DNA of 23,033 nt. Source: CAYRHN01 sp964424115. GTDB lineage: Bacteria > Chloroflexota > Anaerolineae > Anaerolineales > Anaerolineaceae. This document shows, in pieces, positions 1 through 7,897 of this stretch. The position numbers and the translations under genes were made by a program. The first letter of the stretch is position 1. The number at the start of each line of letters is the position of its first letter. The DNA lies in the NCBI GenBank assembly GCA_964424115.1, contig CAYRHN010000030.1, forward strand, positions 1 to 23,033. Reading direction: 5' to 3'. The notes beneath the pieces were generated by a model that ran no database searches, was not told the DNA's origin, and was given only the letters and a program-made list of their open reading frames with translations.

Positions 1-414
1 GCGGACGATGCGGGCGAATTGATCGATATCCGGGATCCAGCACAATACGCCGGTGGAGCAAAAGACAATATCGTAGGTCTCCAGGATTTTCGAGGCGACT
101 TCCATCACATCGGACTCGATGAATCGGGCATCCATCTTCATTCGCGAGGCCAGTTCTCGCGCGTAACGGAGCGATTCCGCTGAAATATCCACTCCCGTCA
201 CCCTGGCTCCGAGCAGCCCCCAGGAGAGGGTATCCGTGCCGATGTGGCACAGCAAATGGATCAGCGATTTTCCGCGAACATCTCCCACCTCGCCGCAGAT
301 CGTTTCATTGAGGAGAGGTTCCCCGGTCAGCAATTTGTTGATATCGTATTTTTCATAATGGGTTTTGGCAATCCCATTCCACGCCCGGGCATTGGCGCTG
401 GTTCTTGGATCCAT
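1..414 (-). CDS. SAM-dependent class I methyltransferase (C-terminus beyond window)
   Basis: The minus strand reads as one open frame of 138 codons from an ATG at 414 to the window edge. The N-terminal part contains a Rossmann-type SAM-binding motif: LLCHIGTDTLSWGLLGA followed by the acidic VTGVDIS end of strand 2, and later a DIVFCSTG segment typical of motif II/post-motif II in class I methyltransferases. The opening region (ARAWNGIAKTHYEKYDI) resembles small-molecule or UbiE-like methyltransferases. The substrate cannot be told from this fragment. The ribosome binding site is weak (GAAAG about 8 nt before the ATG). It lies downstream of the FHA gene on the same strand, separated by about 70 nt with a hairpin, so cotranscription is uncertain. 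The family call is secure; the specific function is unknown. Confidence 0.85.
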   Translation of the reverse strand, partial: MDPRTSANARAWNGIAKTHYEKYDINKLLTGEPLLNETICGEVGDVRGKSLIHLLCHIGTDTLSWGLLGARVTGVDISAESLRYARELASRMKMDARFIESDVMEVASKILETYDIVFCSTGVLCWIPDIDQFARIVR

Positions 415-442
415 AGATTTTTCTTTCGCGGTCTAAATTCAG

Positions 443-461
443 GGCTGGGGTGATCCCAGCC
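443..461 (-). terminator. Hairpin between FHA gene and methyltransferase gene
   Basis: A perfect 7-bp stem, GGCTGGG/CCCAGCC, with a 5-nt loop lies 24 nt past the FHA gene stop. On the minus strand it is followed only by CTGAATTTA, so the U-tract is poor; on the plus strand TTTT follows. It may be a weak terminator or a processing hairpin. Confidence 0.4.
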
Positions 462-484
462 TTTTGAATATTAACGACTAACCT

Positions 485-2101
485 CTATTGCAAGGTCTGT
501 CCGCAACTGCCGCAGAAGCGCGCCCCGGGAGCTACCTCGTTACCGCAACTGGGGCAGATGTTCTTCTGTACGACAGGCGGAGGCGGGGGCACTGTTACCG
601 GTGGGGGAACGACCAGCGGCTCGGCAGCAGGCGGCGGGGCGATCGTTACCGGCGGCTCAAGGATCTCCTGCGGCGCAGGCGGGATCCACTCCGGTTCTGC
701 TGCTGCCAGGGAAGGCATCGGTGCGGGTTCAAGGAATGGATTGTCTGCGACCTGTCTGGCCGGCGGCAATTCCACCCCGGTCAGCGGCAAGTCGCCGCCA
801 GAGGCATAAACGGTGGCTTCGGAGACAACCGGAACATTGTTCTCCGGCACGCTGACCAGCGTCAGACGGGTTTCGCCGAGCGTGATGATATCGTTTTCCT
901 TGAGCATCACCGGATCGGAGATGGCAATGCCGTTCACATAGGTGCCATTGGTGCTGTTCAGGTCGCTCAACTGGTAGCCATTTTCTAATTTTTCGATCTG
1001 GGCATGCTTGCGTGAAACCTTGATATCCTTGACCTGGATATCGCAATCGGCTTCGCGGCCGAGAGAGGTCAGGTGCCTGAGCGTGTAGGATTGCCCGGCA
1101 GCCGGCCCGGACATGACCGCCAGCTTGAAGGAAGTCTGCACCAGCGGCGGAGGAGGCAGTACTTCGGGATCGTTAAGGTGGCGCAGAACCTGTTCCAGCA
1201 GGGAGGCCGGAGCCGTCGCGTGCAGGGTTACTTCCTGCCCGTTCCACTGCATGCAGAGCAGGTCGTTCAAACCGGCCTGAGCGCAGACCATGTTGGCAAA
1301 AGCCACCCGGTCCTGTTTATTGGCGTGCGCGCCTTCCAGCCAGATGACGTTGTTGATCACCAACAGGCGGTCGGAGAGGAATGCCAGGGCTTCGTTCAGG
1401 CTGAAACCACGTTCGGTTTGCGTCAGCAGGCCCTTGGCGGCCAGGTTAGACAGCGCCACCTGCACCTGTGAGGCGGGCAGAGGGTTTTGGAGACCGCACA
1501 GCGTGCGCAGCATCCCGCTCAGCCATTGGGCTTGATCCAGGCCGCTGGCAATGGTACGCGAGATCATCTGGGCATCGAAGGGAGCCGGGGTAACCGGGGA
1601 GTGGTCGCTGAGTGCGCGTAAGAAGGCGCTGCGGCGCAGATCGATCAATGCTGTCAGCACCACCGCTTCGTCGGCGGAGATGCGCGTCTCAAAACTGCTG
1701 TTCTGTACCCGGCTTTCGCCCAGGTAAGACTTGAGGTCGTCCAGGATGGGTGCCGGCTGGGCCGGAAGGCTGATCTGTAGCCCACTGGGGGCGGCGTTGA
1801 GCGCTGCGGTGCTTTCCGTGCTGAAATAGACCGCATAATCGATGAACTTGGCCGCGGCCATGAAGCGCAGACGGGCATAAGCTTCGGGTTGTCCGAGCGA
1901 TTCCAGCGCCGGCGCAAAGGCCGCCAGCGGCTGGCCTTGGGCATCCAGGATGCGGGCCGCACGCAATGCGTCGCTGACATCCGGCGTCAACGGCCTGAAT
2001 TCAGCCCCACCCAGCGGGGAAAGGGGGCTTCTTTTTCCGTTGTACAACCCGCCCAGCGCGCTGAACAGGTTATAATCCAGCTCAAACAGGTCATTGTTCA
2101 T
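485..2101 (-). CDS. FHA-domain protein with C-terminal zinc ribbon
   Basis: A 538-residue protein. Residues about 325-415 form a forkhead-associated domain: the core motifs TSLGREADCDI, SRKHAQIE and DLNSTNGTYVNG include the conserved Gly-Arg, Ser-x-x-His and Asn-Ser-Thr-Asn-Gly residues that bind phosphothreonine. Residues 1-310 are a helical/mixed region I do not recognise. Residues 430-513 are a Pro/Ala-rich linker. The C-terminus is a small zinc ribbon with CxxC pairs at C516/C519 and C530/C533. No signal peptide or membrane segment is seen, so it is probably cytoplasmic. The start is chosen by a strong AGGAG 7 nt before the ATG. FHA proteins usually read Ser/Thr-kinase output, but no kinase is encoded nearby, so the partner is unknown. 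Confidence 0.9.
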   Translation of the reverse strand: MNNDLFELDYNLFSALGGLYNGKRSPLSPLGGAEFRPLTPDVSDALRAARILDAQGQPLAAFAPALESLGQPEAYARLRFMAAAKFIDYAVYFSTESTAALNAAPSGLQISLPAQPAPILDDLKSYLGESRVQNSSFETRISADEAVVLTALIDLRRSAFLRALSDHSPVTPAPFDAQMISRTIASGLDQAQWLSGMLRTLCGLQNPLPASQVQVALSNLAAKGLLTQTERGFSLNEALAFLSDRLLVINNVIWLEGAHANKQDRVAFANMVCAQAGLNDLLCMQWNGQEVTLHATAPASLLEQVLRHLNDPEVLPPPPLVQTSFKLAVMSGPAAGQSYTLRHLTSLGREADCDIQVKDIKVSRKHAQIEKLENGYQLSDLNSTNGTYVNGIAISDPVMLKENDIITLGETRLTLVSVPENNVPVVSEATVYASGGDLPLTGVELPPARQVADNPFLEPAPMPSLAAAEPEWIPPAPQEILEPPVTIAPPPAAEPLVVPPPVTVPPPPPVVQKNICPSCGNEVAPGARFCGSCGQTLQ

Positions 2102-2131
2102 ATTGCACTCCTTTAGGGAATTCCAGACTTA

Positions 2132-2137
2132 ATTATA
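2132..2137 (-). promoter_or_regulatory. Probable -10 box of the FHA gene
   Basis: TATAAT on the minus strand lies about 30 nt upstream of the FHA start codon. I see no convincing -35 box; the expected -35 position overlaps the 3' side of the pyrH terminator. Confidence 0.4.
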
Positions 2138-2158
2138 GTACAAACGGTTAAAAGAAAA

Positions 2159-2191
2159 GGTTTTTTGGCTGGAAGAATCAGCCAAAAAACC
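2159..2191 (-). terminator. Intrinsic terminator of the rpsB-tsf-pyrH operon
   Basis: A perfect 13-bp inverted repeat (arms 2159-2171 and 2179-2191, 7-nt loop) begins about 40 nt past the pyrH stop. In minus-strand RNA the stem is followed by a U-rich CCTTTTCTTTT stretch. It closes the operon directly after pyrH. Confidence 0.85.
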
Positions 2192-2232
2192 CTTCTGGAA
2201 ATTGATTGTCCTGAGCCAAGCCCAGGAACCAA

Positions 2233-2949
2233 TTAATTGGTCACCAACGTGCCGACCTTTTCGCCCAGCAGCACGCGCCGCAAGGCGGTCTCATCCCACA
2301 GGTTGAGCACCAGGATGGGCAATTTGTTCTCCATGCACAGCGAGGTGGCGGTGGAGTCCATCACTTCCAGGCGTCGGTTAAGCACATCAATATAGCTGAG
2401 CGTGTCGAACTTGACCGCGTTGGGGTTGCGCATTGGGTCGCTGTCGTAAACGCCGTCCACCTTGGTGGCCTTGATCAGTACATCTGCATCGATCTCCATC
2501 GCGCGCAGGGCCGCGGCAGTGTCGGTGGAGAAGTATGGGTTGCCGGTGCCACCGCCGAAGATTACCACGCGTCCCTTTTCCATGTGGCGAATGGCGCGCC
2601 GGCGGATGTAGGGTTCAGCTACCGTGCGCATTTCAATCGCCGACTGCACACGGGTCATCACGCCCATGCTTTCCAGCGCGTCCATCAAGGCCAGGGCATT
2701 CATCACTGTAGCCAGCATGCCCATGTAGTCGGCGGTGGCGCGGTCCATGCCAGATGCATTGCCGCTCTTGCCCCGCCACAGGTTGCCCGCGCCGATCACG
2801 ATTGCTACATCCACGCCCATCTCGCGCACTTCCTTGACCCGCTCGGAGATGGCGCAGGCCTGGTCATGGTCGATGCCGTAGCCGTTTGGCGCAGCCAGGG
2901 CTTCACCGCTCAACTTGAGCAAAATGCGGTGGTATTTCAGCTCTTCCAT
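2233..2949 (-). CDS. pyrH: UMP kinase (uridylate kinase)
   Basis: A 238-residue cytoplasmic enzyme that phosphorylates UMP to UDP with ATP in de novo pyrimidine synthesis; bacterial members are usually hexameric and of the amino-acid-kinase fold. Hallmarks seen are LLKLSGEAL near residues 10-18, the GAGNLWRG loop near 53-60, GGGTGNPYFSTDTAAALRA for nucleotide/UMP binding, KATKVDGVYDSDP, and MDSTATSLC near the C-terminus. Length matches the family. The ATG at 2949 is preceded by GGGAGGAAAA; an in-frame extension to 3036 would overlap tsf and is rejected. It is third in rpsB-tsf-pyrH, separated from tsf by about 50 nt containing a terminator-like hairpin. The commonly following frr gene is missing here. 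Confidence 0.97.
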   Translation of the reverse strand: MEELKYHRILLKLSGEALAAPNGYGIDHDQACAISERVKEVREMGVDVAIVIGAGNLWRGKSGNASGMDRATADYMGMLATVMNALALMDALESMGVMTRVQSAIEMRTVAEPYIRRRAIRHMEKGRVVIFGGGTGNPYFSTDTAAALRAMEIDADVLIKATKVDGVYDSDPMRNPNAVKFDTLSYIDVLNRRLEVMDSTATSLCMENKLPILVLNLWDETALRRVLLGEKVGTLVTN

Positions 2950-2965
2950 TTTTCCTCCCGGAGAG

Positions 2966-2995
2966 AAAAAGAAGGCCAACCTTGCGGCTGGCCTT
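2966..2995 (-). terminator. Internal terminator/attenuator between tsf and pyrH
   Basis: In minus-strand RNA arms 2986-2995 and 2972-2981 form a 10-bp stem with one G-U pair and a 4-nt loop, followed by CTTTTTCTC. In the opposite strand the same position is an A-C mismatch, so the hairpin suits minus transcription. It sits between the tsf stop and the pyrH ribosome binding site, so it probably lowers pyrH expression relative to rpsB-tsf. Confidence 0.7.
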
Positions 2996-3002
2996 TGGAT
3001 TC

Positions 3003-3611
3003 TTACTCGGTCTTGGTGCTTTCGCCCAACGCCCAACGCACGAAGCGCCGGACGATCACGTTCTCGCCGATAGCGGCGATGTTCTGGTTGATCAGTTCCT
3101 GGACGGTGATGCTCTCGTCGCGGATGTAGGCCTGGCGCAGCAGGACGGTCTCATCCTTGAATTTCTTCAGCGCACCTTCGGCGATGCGGGGCAGGATGGC
3201 TTCGGGCTTACCCTCTTCTCGGGCTTTGGCCATGGCGATCGCGTTCTCGTGCTCGATCACGTCGGCGGGAATGTCTTCTTCTTTGATGTATTGCGGAGCA
3301 GAAGCGGCGATTTGCAGGGCCAGCTCATGCGCCAGCTTGCGGAAGGATTCGGAGCGGCCAACGAAATCGGTTTCGCAGTTCAGCTCCAGCATCACACCCA
3401 CGCGGCCGTTGCCGTGCGAATACAGTTCCACAACGCCTTCCGAGGCCTGGCGGTCAGAGCGCTTGGCAGCCGTGGCGAGACCCTTCTCGCGCAGGAAGTC
3501 AACCGCCTTCTTGAAATCGCCGTCGGCTTCTTGCAGGGCCTTGCGGCAATCCAGGATACCGGCGCCGGTTGATTCGCGCAGGGTCTTGATCATCTCAGTA
3601 GTGATTTCCAT
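3003..3611 (-). CDS. tsf: Translation elongation factor Ts
   Basis: A 202-residue guanine-nucleotide exchange factor that recycles EF-Tu-GDP to EF-Tu-GTP. The N-terminal UBA-like domain (about residues 3-45) carries the signature LRESTGAGILDCRKAL, and the core domain has ELNCETDFV (about 76-84), where TDFV is the family motif that contacts the EF-Tu G domain. It is shorter than E. coli EF-Ts (283 residues), resembling the compact forms known from Thermus and several other phyla, so this is not a truncation. The start is supported by AGAGGAA upstream of the ATG. It lies 25 nt after rpsB and is presumably cotranscribed from the rpsB promoter. Confidence 0.97.
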   Translation of the reverse strand: MEITTEMIKTLRESTGAGILDCRKALQEADGDFKKAVDFLREKGLATAAKRSDRQASEGVVELYSHGNGRVGVMLELNCETDFVGRSESFRKLAHELALQIAASAPQYIKEEDIPADVIEHENAIAMAKAREEGKPEAILPRIAEGALKKFKDETVLLRQAYIRDESITVQELINQNIAAIGENVIVRRFVRWALGESTKTE

Positions 3612-3636
3612 CTTTACAGTTCCTCTAAAAATTTGA

Positions 3637-4506
3637 TTATTCTTCTTCGGTCGCGGCGGGGGTCTCTTCGTGCCCGCCCATCTTTGCCAGGGTGGAGGCG
3701 CCCAGCAGATCCTGGTCGCCCAGTTCGCTTTCCTCGCCTACGCGCACCACACGGCGGGCCGGGGTGCGGCTGGCCTGGCCAGCTTCGGCAGCGGCTTCAG
3801 CTTCGATGAATTCGTCCTTGCGGGAAGCCTTGCCCTCTTCGACTGCATCGGCAACCTTGCCGACCAGCAGTTTGATTGCGCGAATGGCGTCATCATTGGA
3901 GGGAATCACATAGTCCACACCGCGGGGATCGCAATTGGTATCCACCAACGCGATGACCGGGATGCCCTTCAGGTTGGCTTCGTGCACGGCGGTGGCTTCG
4001 CGGGTTACATCGATGACGAAGACCAGGTCGGGCAGGCGGGTCATCTTGCGCACACCGGATAGGCGCAGCTCCAGGCGGTCGATGTCGCGCTGGATCAACA
4101 GGCCTTCTTTTTTGGTCAATTTATTGATCTCGCCGCTGTCGCGCAATTGCTCCAGGCGTTCCAGTTCCTGGATACGCTTGGCCATGGTATCCCAGTTGGT
4201 GATCATGCCGCCCATCCAGCGTTCGGTCACGTGCGGCATGCCGCAGCGAATGGCCTCATCGCGGACAGTCTCCTGGGCCTGGCGTTTGGTGCCAATGAAG
4301 AGCACCACGCCGCCCTGGGCGGCCGTATCGCGGACGATGTTGAAGGCCGCAGTGACGGATTTCACGGTTTGCTGCAAGTCGATAATGTGGATGCCATTGC
4401 GCTCGGTGAAGATGTAGGGCTTCATCAAGGGGTTCCACTTGTTGGTGCGGTGCCCGAAATGCACGCCACTTTCCAACAGGGCTTTCATAGAAATAACAGA
4501 CGCCAT
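3637..4506 (-). CDS. rpsB: 30S ribosomal protein S2
   Basis: A 289-residue small-subunit ribosomal protein. Family signatures are present: SMKALLESGVHFGHRTNKWNP at the N-terminus, RNGIHIIDLQQT, LFIGTKRQAQ, ERWMGGMITNW, and LPDLVFVIDVTRE with GIPVIALVDTNCDP. A C-terminal extension rich in Glu and Ala (about residues 225-289) exceeds the core fold and is variable in the family. The ATG at 4506 is chosen because an AAAGGAG box precedes it by 9 nt and the protein then begins as S2 normally does; an upstream TTG-initiated extension to 4632 runs through the structured leader and is rejected. It is the first gene of the rpsB-tsf-pyrH operon, with its own promoter and a folded 5' leader. Confidence 0.97.
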   Translation of the reverse strand: MASVISMKALLESGVHFGHRTNKWNPLMKPYIFTERNGIHIIDLQQTVKSVTAAFNIVRDTAAQGGVVLFIGTKRQAQETVRDEAIRCGMPHVTERWMGGMITNWDTMAKRIQELERLEQLRDSGEINKLTKKEGLLIQRDIDRLELRLSGVRKMTRLPDLVFVIDVTREATAVHEANLKGIPVIALVDTNCDPRGVDYVIPSNDDAIRAIKLLVGKVADAVEEGKASRKDEFIEAEAAAEAGQASRTPARRVVRVGEESELGDQDLLGASTLAKMGGHEETPAATEEE

Positions 4507-4541
4507 TGTATTAAACTCCTTTTTAATTAGCGTTGTTCCGC

Positions 4542-4606
4542 CGCTTCCGTTGAGGTTCCGGGATCTACCGCCCCTTTGGGGCGGCACGCCATCCGGTCGG
4601 GAAGCG
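4542..4606 (-). promoter_or_regulatory. Structured rpsB 5' leader (candidate S2 autoregulatory element)
   Basis: In the minus-strand leader an outer 7-bp stem, CGCTTCC (4600-4606) with GGAAGCG (4542-4548), encloses a 7-bp GC hairpin with arms at 4568-4574 and 4578-4584 and a 3-nt loop. The element lies between the promoter and the rpsB ribosome binding site. S2 is known to repress its own operon through leader RNA in other bacteria; that this RNA does so is inference. Confidence 0.5.
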
Positions 4607-4641
4607 TGTGAATTTGCCTGCGCCGCGCGCAAGCGGGCTGA

Positions 4642-4650
4642 AGTATACCA
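4642..4650 (-). promoter_or_regulatory. Extended -10 promoter of the rpsB operon
   Basis: The minus strand has TGGTATACT, an extended -10, about 136 nt upstream of the rpsB ATG. No good -35 box is at 17 nt. The same TGGTATACT sequence occurs upstream of the neighbouring lipoprotein gene. Confidence 0.6.
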
Positions 4651-4687
4651 CAGATAATGATATTTTGGAGCGGCAATTTATTGAAAA

Positions 4688-5425
4688 TTACTCGCCTGCG
4701 TGATATTCAATGAGCTTGACATCCACTTCTGCGATTGTCCCGTGATGGACATATTTGTATCGGGTGATGCCGATCCCCGGCACAAAATTGTACTCGGAAG
4801 AATCAGGCATAGTGATTTGAAATATCAAGAATTCTGACAGCGGAGCGCTTACCGAAATTCCTTTGACGCCGGTCAGTTGGGTTTGCGGTTCTTCACTGAC
4901 GCGCCAACAATACAGGCCGTCCTCACGGGTGATTGAATAAGTGTCACAAAATCTTTCCCCCTCCAGCAAAGGGACATCGAGGAAGAGCATTCCTTCATGC
5001 ACCAATTCTTCTAAATAGTCCTCTGGGTCTAACAGGCGTTGGTAATTTTCAATGGAAGCCTTATAAAACCGACCTGAACCCACCTGAATGAAGGCGTACT
5101 CACCAGGTTTCTTGTCTTTATCGTACCATGCCAAATCCCAGGGTGCGCCTTGCATTTGGTATCCGACGATATCCCCCCGTCTGACCACATCTACTACTTC
5201 CATTTTCCACTGAATGGTATCTTCAAATATATCTGTTCCGACGGTCCATTTTACATTGCCCTCGTAGATCCAATAAGCACCTTTGGCAAGTGGGAAATAA
5301 TCCGCTACAGCTTCGGTTGGGTATGATGTAGGCTGGATGAGAGGGGAAGCGGTGGGCGAACTGGAACAGGCCGAAAGCAAGCCGGAAAGACAGACGAAAG
5401 CCATGATAAATTGAGTAATTTTCAT
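4688..5425 (-). CDS. Uncharacterised secreted lipoprotein
   Basis: A 245-residue protein with a lipoprotein signal: a short n-region, hydrophobic FIMAFVCLSG and a lipobox LLSAC with Cys at residue 20, followed by a Ser/Pro/Thr-rich tether. The mature domain (about residues 40-245) begins YFPLAKGAYWIYEG, a pattern I associate with uncharacterised beta-rich lipoproteins of Chloroflexota. No catalytic motif was recognised, so no function is assigned. The ATG at 5425 is chosen because the signal peptide fits and a -10 box lies just upstream; the ribosome binding site is weak. Upstream in-frame starts would span the promoter and are rejected. It lies 181 nt before rpsB on the same strand, without an obvious terminator between them. 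Confidence 0.85.
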   Translation of the reverse strand: MKITQFIMAFVCLSGLLSACSSSPTASPLIQPTSYPTEAVADYFPLAKGAYWIYEGNVKWTVGTDIFEDTIQWKMEVVDVVRRGDIVGYQMQGAPWDLAWYDKDKKPGEYAFIQVGSGRFYKASIENYQRLLDPEDYLEELVHEGMLFLDVPLLEGERFCDTYSITREDGLYCWRVSEEPQTQLTGVKGISVSAPLSEFLIFQITMPDSSEYNFVPGIGITRYKYVHHGTIAEVDVKLIEYHAGE

Positions 5426-5446
5426 AGTAGCGGTCTTTGCGGGCAA

Positions 5447-5455
5447 GTATACCAT
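5447..5455 (-). promoter_or_regulatory. Extended -10 promoter of the lipoprotein gene
   Basis: The minus strand reads TGGTATACT about 21 nt upstream of the lipoprotein ATG, giving a short 5' UTR of roughly 14 nt. A -35-like TTATAG lies 17 nt upstream and matches the consensus poorly. Confidence 0.55.
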
Positions 5456-5527
5456 AGCGTCAGTCTGTCTATAATGTTTCTTCCCGTGCCGTGCCTTCTG
5501 GTCTGAAACTTGCATCGGGATGGGGTG

Positions 5528-5533
5528 TATAAT
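5528..5533 (+). promoter_or_regulatory. -10 box of the PP2C-like gene; near-leaderless start
   Basis: TATAAT lies 11 nt before the ATG at 5545. The expected start of transcription is about 5540, leaving almost no 5' UTR, and no Shine-Dalgarno sequence is present. No strong -35 box was found. Confidence 0.55.
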
Positions 5534-5544
5534 TACCCCAACCT

Positions 5545-7881
5545 ATGAGTGCATTGGATCTCTTTTACTTTTTCCTGAACCCCAACATGCCGGACCTGCC
5601 CGGCCTGCTCATTGCGGAGCCGGGCCGCCGGGCTGCGCGCGGACGCGGCGATGACCGTCTGATCGTCTGGTTGAACCTGATCGGTCAGTCGGCGATGAGT
5701 GCCGAGAAACAGCAGGAGATGCTGGCCGAGGCCGCCCGCCTGTATTTCGAGATCTCCGGCTCGGTCACTGCCGGGCTGCGTTTTGCCTTTGAACAGATCA
5801 ACCAGATCTTCCTGGAGCGCAATCTGCGCGGCGCGCGCGGCGGCGAGCAGTGGATCGGTTCCATGAATATGGCTGTTCTGCGGCGCGGATTCCTCTACCT
5901 GGCCCAGGCCGGTTCTTTGCATACCTTCATCCTGGGCGAGCAGGTGGAGCATTTCTATGACCCCGCCTCCGACGGGCGCGGGCTGGGTATCAGCCGCAAT
6001 GTCGCCCCGCGCTATTACCAGGCCGAGATCCACTCCGCCGACAACCTGGTAATGTGCGCCGAGCCACCCGACAGCTGGAACGAGGAAGCCCTGGCCAACA
6101 GCCACCAGATCTCGCTGGACGCCCTGCGCCGCCGCCTGCTTAACCAGGCCGGGCCGGATCTGCGCGCCTTTGTGCTGCGTTTCCAGACCGGTAAGGGCGC
6201 CATTCACCGTTTGCGCCTGCGCGCCTCCACCCCCGTCCCCAGCACTCCGCTGGCCCCGGCTGCGCCGGTGGAACCACCCGCCGAGCCGGAAGTAGGCGCA
6301 GCGCCCACCCCGATGGCAGAAAGCTTCCCGGTTGGGCAGCCCGAGGTGGAAAACTTGCGCGCAGCCGCTGAGACCGATATCCCCATACCAACCCCTGCGG
6401 CGGCACCTGCCCTCCCTCTGGAATCTCTTCCTGAGCAACACCCTGTGGATGAATCCGCACCGGAGTTGCCGCGCCCGGCTGCTGCTGTAGCGCCTGCGCG
6501 TCCGGCAACCCGCGCTGCTGCGCGAAGATCCAACCAGCCTCTGCGCAAGCAGGTTGGTCGGGTATGGTTCGGTTGGCAGCATCTCAAGCAGCGTACTGGT
6601 AGCGGCTTCAGCCGTTTTATCGCCAAATTACTGCCCAATACGGACGAAAACTCGCCCCACCTTTCACCAGGAGCCATGCTCTTCATCGCCATTGCCATTC
6701 CGCTGGTGGTGGTGGGGATTGCTACGGCGGTCTACTTCCGCAATGGATTGGACCAGCAGCACCGTTACAGCCTGTCGATGGCTCAGCAAAAGGCCGCCCA
6801 AACCAGCGTTCTGGCCGATCCCTTACAGCAGCGCCAGGGCTGGAGCGAGGTGCTGACCTTGTTGGACGAAGCGGACAAATACGGCTCCAGCGAGGATGCC
6901 GCCAGGCTGCGGGCCCAGGCTTACAGCGAGATCGATCGCCTGGATAATGTCACCCGCCTGGAATTGCTGCCCTTCAGCAGTAATAGCGAGCTGGAAGAGA
7001 CCCAGATCAGCCGCATCGTCTCCAGCGATACCGACGCTTATCTGCTGGATGTGGCAGCCAACCGCGTTCGGCGCATGGTGCTGGTCAACCAGGGCACGCG
7101 CTACAGCCTGGATGGTTCCTTCTCCTGCTCCGGCGGCCGCGGCACCGGCATGGGCGGGCTGGTGGACATGGTCATTTATCCCAATTATGACCGTTACAAG
7201 TCTGCCTTGCTGGCGGTGGACAACACCGGCGGCCTGCTGGTGTGCATCTCCGGACAGAATGCTGTGTATGACAGCCTGCCCGCGCCCGATGCTGGTTTTG
7301 GCGCGATCTCAGCCATGACCTACGACCAGAATGTGCTGTATGTGTTGGATAACCAGTCCGGCAAGAACATGATCTGGCGCTATACCCGCAGCGACGAGGA
7401 TATGTCCTGGCAGACCCCCATGCCGTTCTTCACCGAGAATATCCCTGACCTGAAGAATGTGGCGGATATCACCATTTACGAGAATCAGTTATACATGCTT
7501 TTCCAGGACGGCACCATCACCCAGTGCATCTATGATGTTTATACCGGCCTGCCGGCTGAATGCAAGAAGACCATCAGCTACAACGACCTGCGCACCGGGC
7601 AAACCAACCTGCCCTTTGGTTTTGCCGGGGTGCACCTCACCCAACTGCAGGCTGTGTTGCCGCCGGATGCCTCGGTGTTCATCCTGGATGTGGAAGGGCC
7701 GGGGATTTACCATTTCGGCCTGGGATTGGAGACCCTCAACCGCGTGTTGCGTCCGCGCTTGAATGCGGAATACCCGCTGCCCAAAAATGCCCTGACCGCG
7801 TTCGCAATTTCGCAAGGTACGCCGCGCATGGTCATCCTGGCCTTTGTCAACCAGGTCTATTACGGGTCCATCCAATATTGA
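5545..7881 (+). CDS. Membrane protein: PP2C-like pseudophosphatase domain plus extracytoplasmic propeller-like domain
   Basis: A 778-residue protein. Residues about 20-215 resemble the second half of PP2C-type phosphatases (MAVLRRGFLYLAQAGSLHTFILG and later DNLVMCAEPPDSW), but the metal-binding GDS and SDG motifs read AGS and AEP, so it is probably inactive. Residues 228-325 are a Pro/Ala-rich linker, followed by a basic stretch and one transmembrane helix (376-397). The Arg/Lys-rich flank before it predicts the N-terminus inside. After a helical stalk (400-465) the outer region contains repeats such as DAYLLDVAANRVRRMVL and NVLYVLDNQSGK, suggesting a beta-propeller. It heads a three-gene plus-strand cluster. 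A role in passing signals across the membrane is inference only. Confidence 0.75.
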   Translation: MSALDLFYFFLNPNMPDLPGLLIAEPGRRAARGRGDDRLIVWLNLIGQSAMSAEKQQEMLAEAARLYFEISGSVTAGLRFAFEQINQIFLERNLRGARGGEQWIGSMNMAVLRRGFLYLAQAGSLHTFILGEQVEHFYDPASDGRGLGISRNVAPRYYQAEIHSADNLVMCAEPPDSWNEEALANSHQISLDALRRRLLNQAGPDLRAFVLRFQTGKGAIHRLRLRASTPVPSTPLAPAAPVEPPAEPEVGAAPTPMAESFPVGQPEVENLRAAAETDIPIPTPAAAPALPLESLPEQHPVDESAPELPRPAAAVAPARPATRAAARRSNQPLRKQVGRVWFGWQHLKQRTGSGFSRFIAKLLPNTDENSPHLSPGAMLFIAIAIPLVVVGIATAVYFRNGLDQQHRYSLSMAQQKAAQTSVLADPLQQRQGWSEVLTLLDEADKYGSSEDAARLRAQAYSEIDRLDNVTRLELLPFSSNSELEETQISRIVSSDTDAYLLDVAANRVRRMVLVNQGTRYSLDGSFSCSGGRGTGMGGLVDMVIYPNYDRYKSALLAVDNTGGLLVCISGQNAVYDSLPAPDAGFGAISAMTYDQNVLYVLDNQSGKNMIWRYTRSDEDMSWQTPMPFFTENIPDLKNVADITIYENQLYMLFQDGTITQCIYDVYTGLPAECKKTISYNDLRTGQTNLPFGFAGVHLTQLQAVLPPDASVFILDVEGPGIYHFGLGLETLNRVLRPRLNAEYPLPKNALTAFAISQGTPRMVILAFVNQVYYGSIQY

Positions 7882-7897
7882 TCCATCGGAGGCAGTC

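Noticed and set aside
2950..3036. N-terminal extension of pyrH
   Set aside because: It overlaps the tsf 3' end and the tsf-pyrH hairpin; the ATG at 2949 has a strong ribosome binding site.
4527..4592. 21-codon ORF in the rpsB leader
   Set aside because: It has no Shine-Dalgarno sequence, no codon bias linked to regulation, and overlaps the hairpin; it is likely chance.
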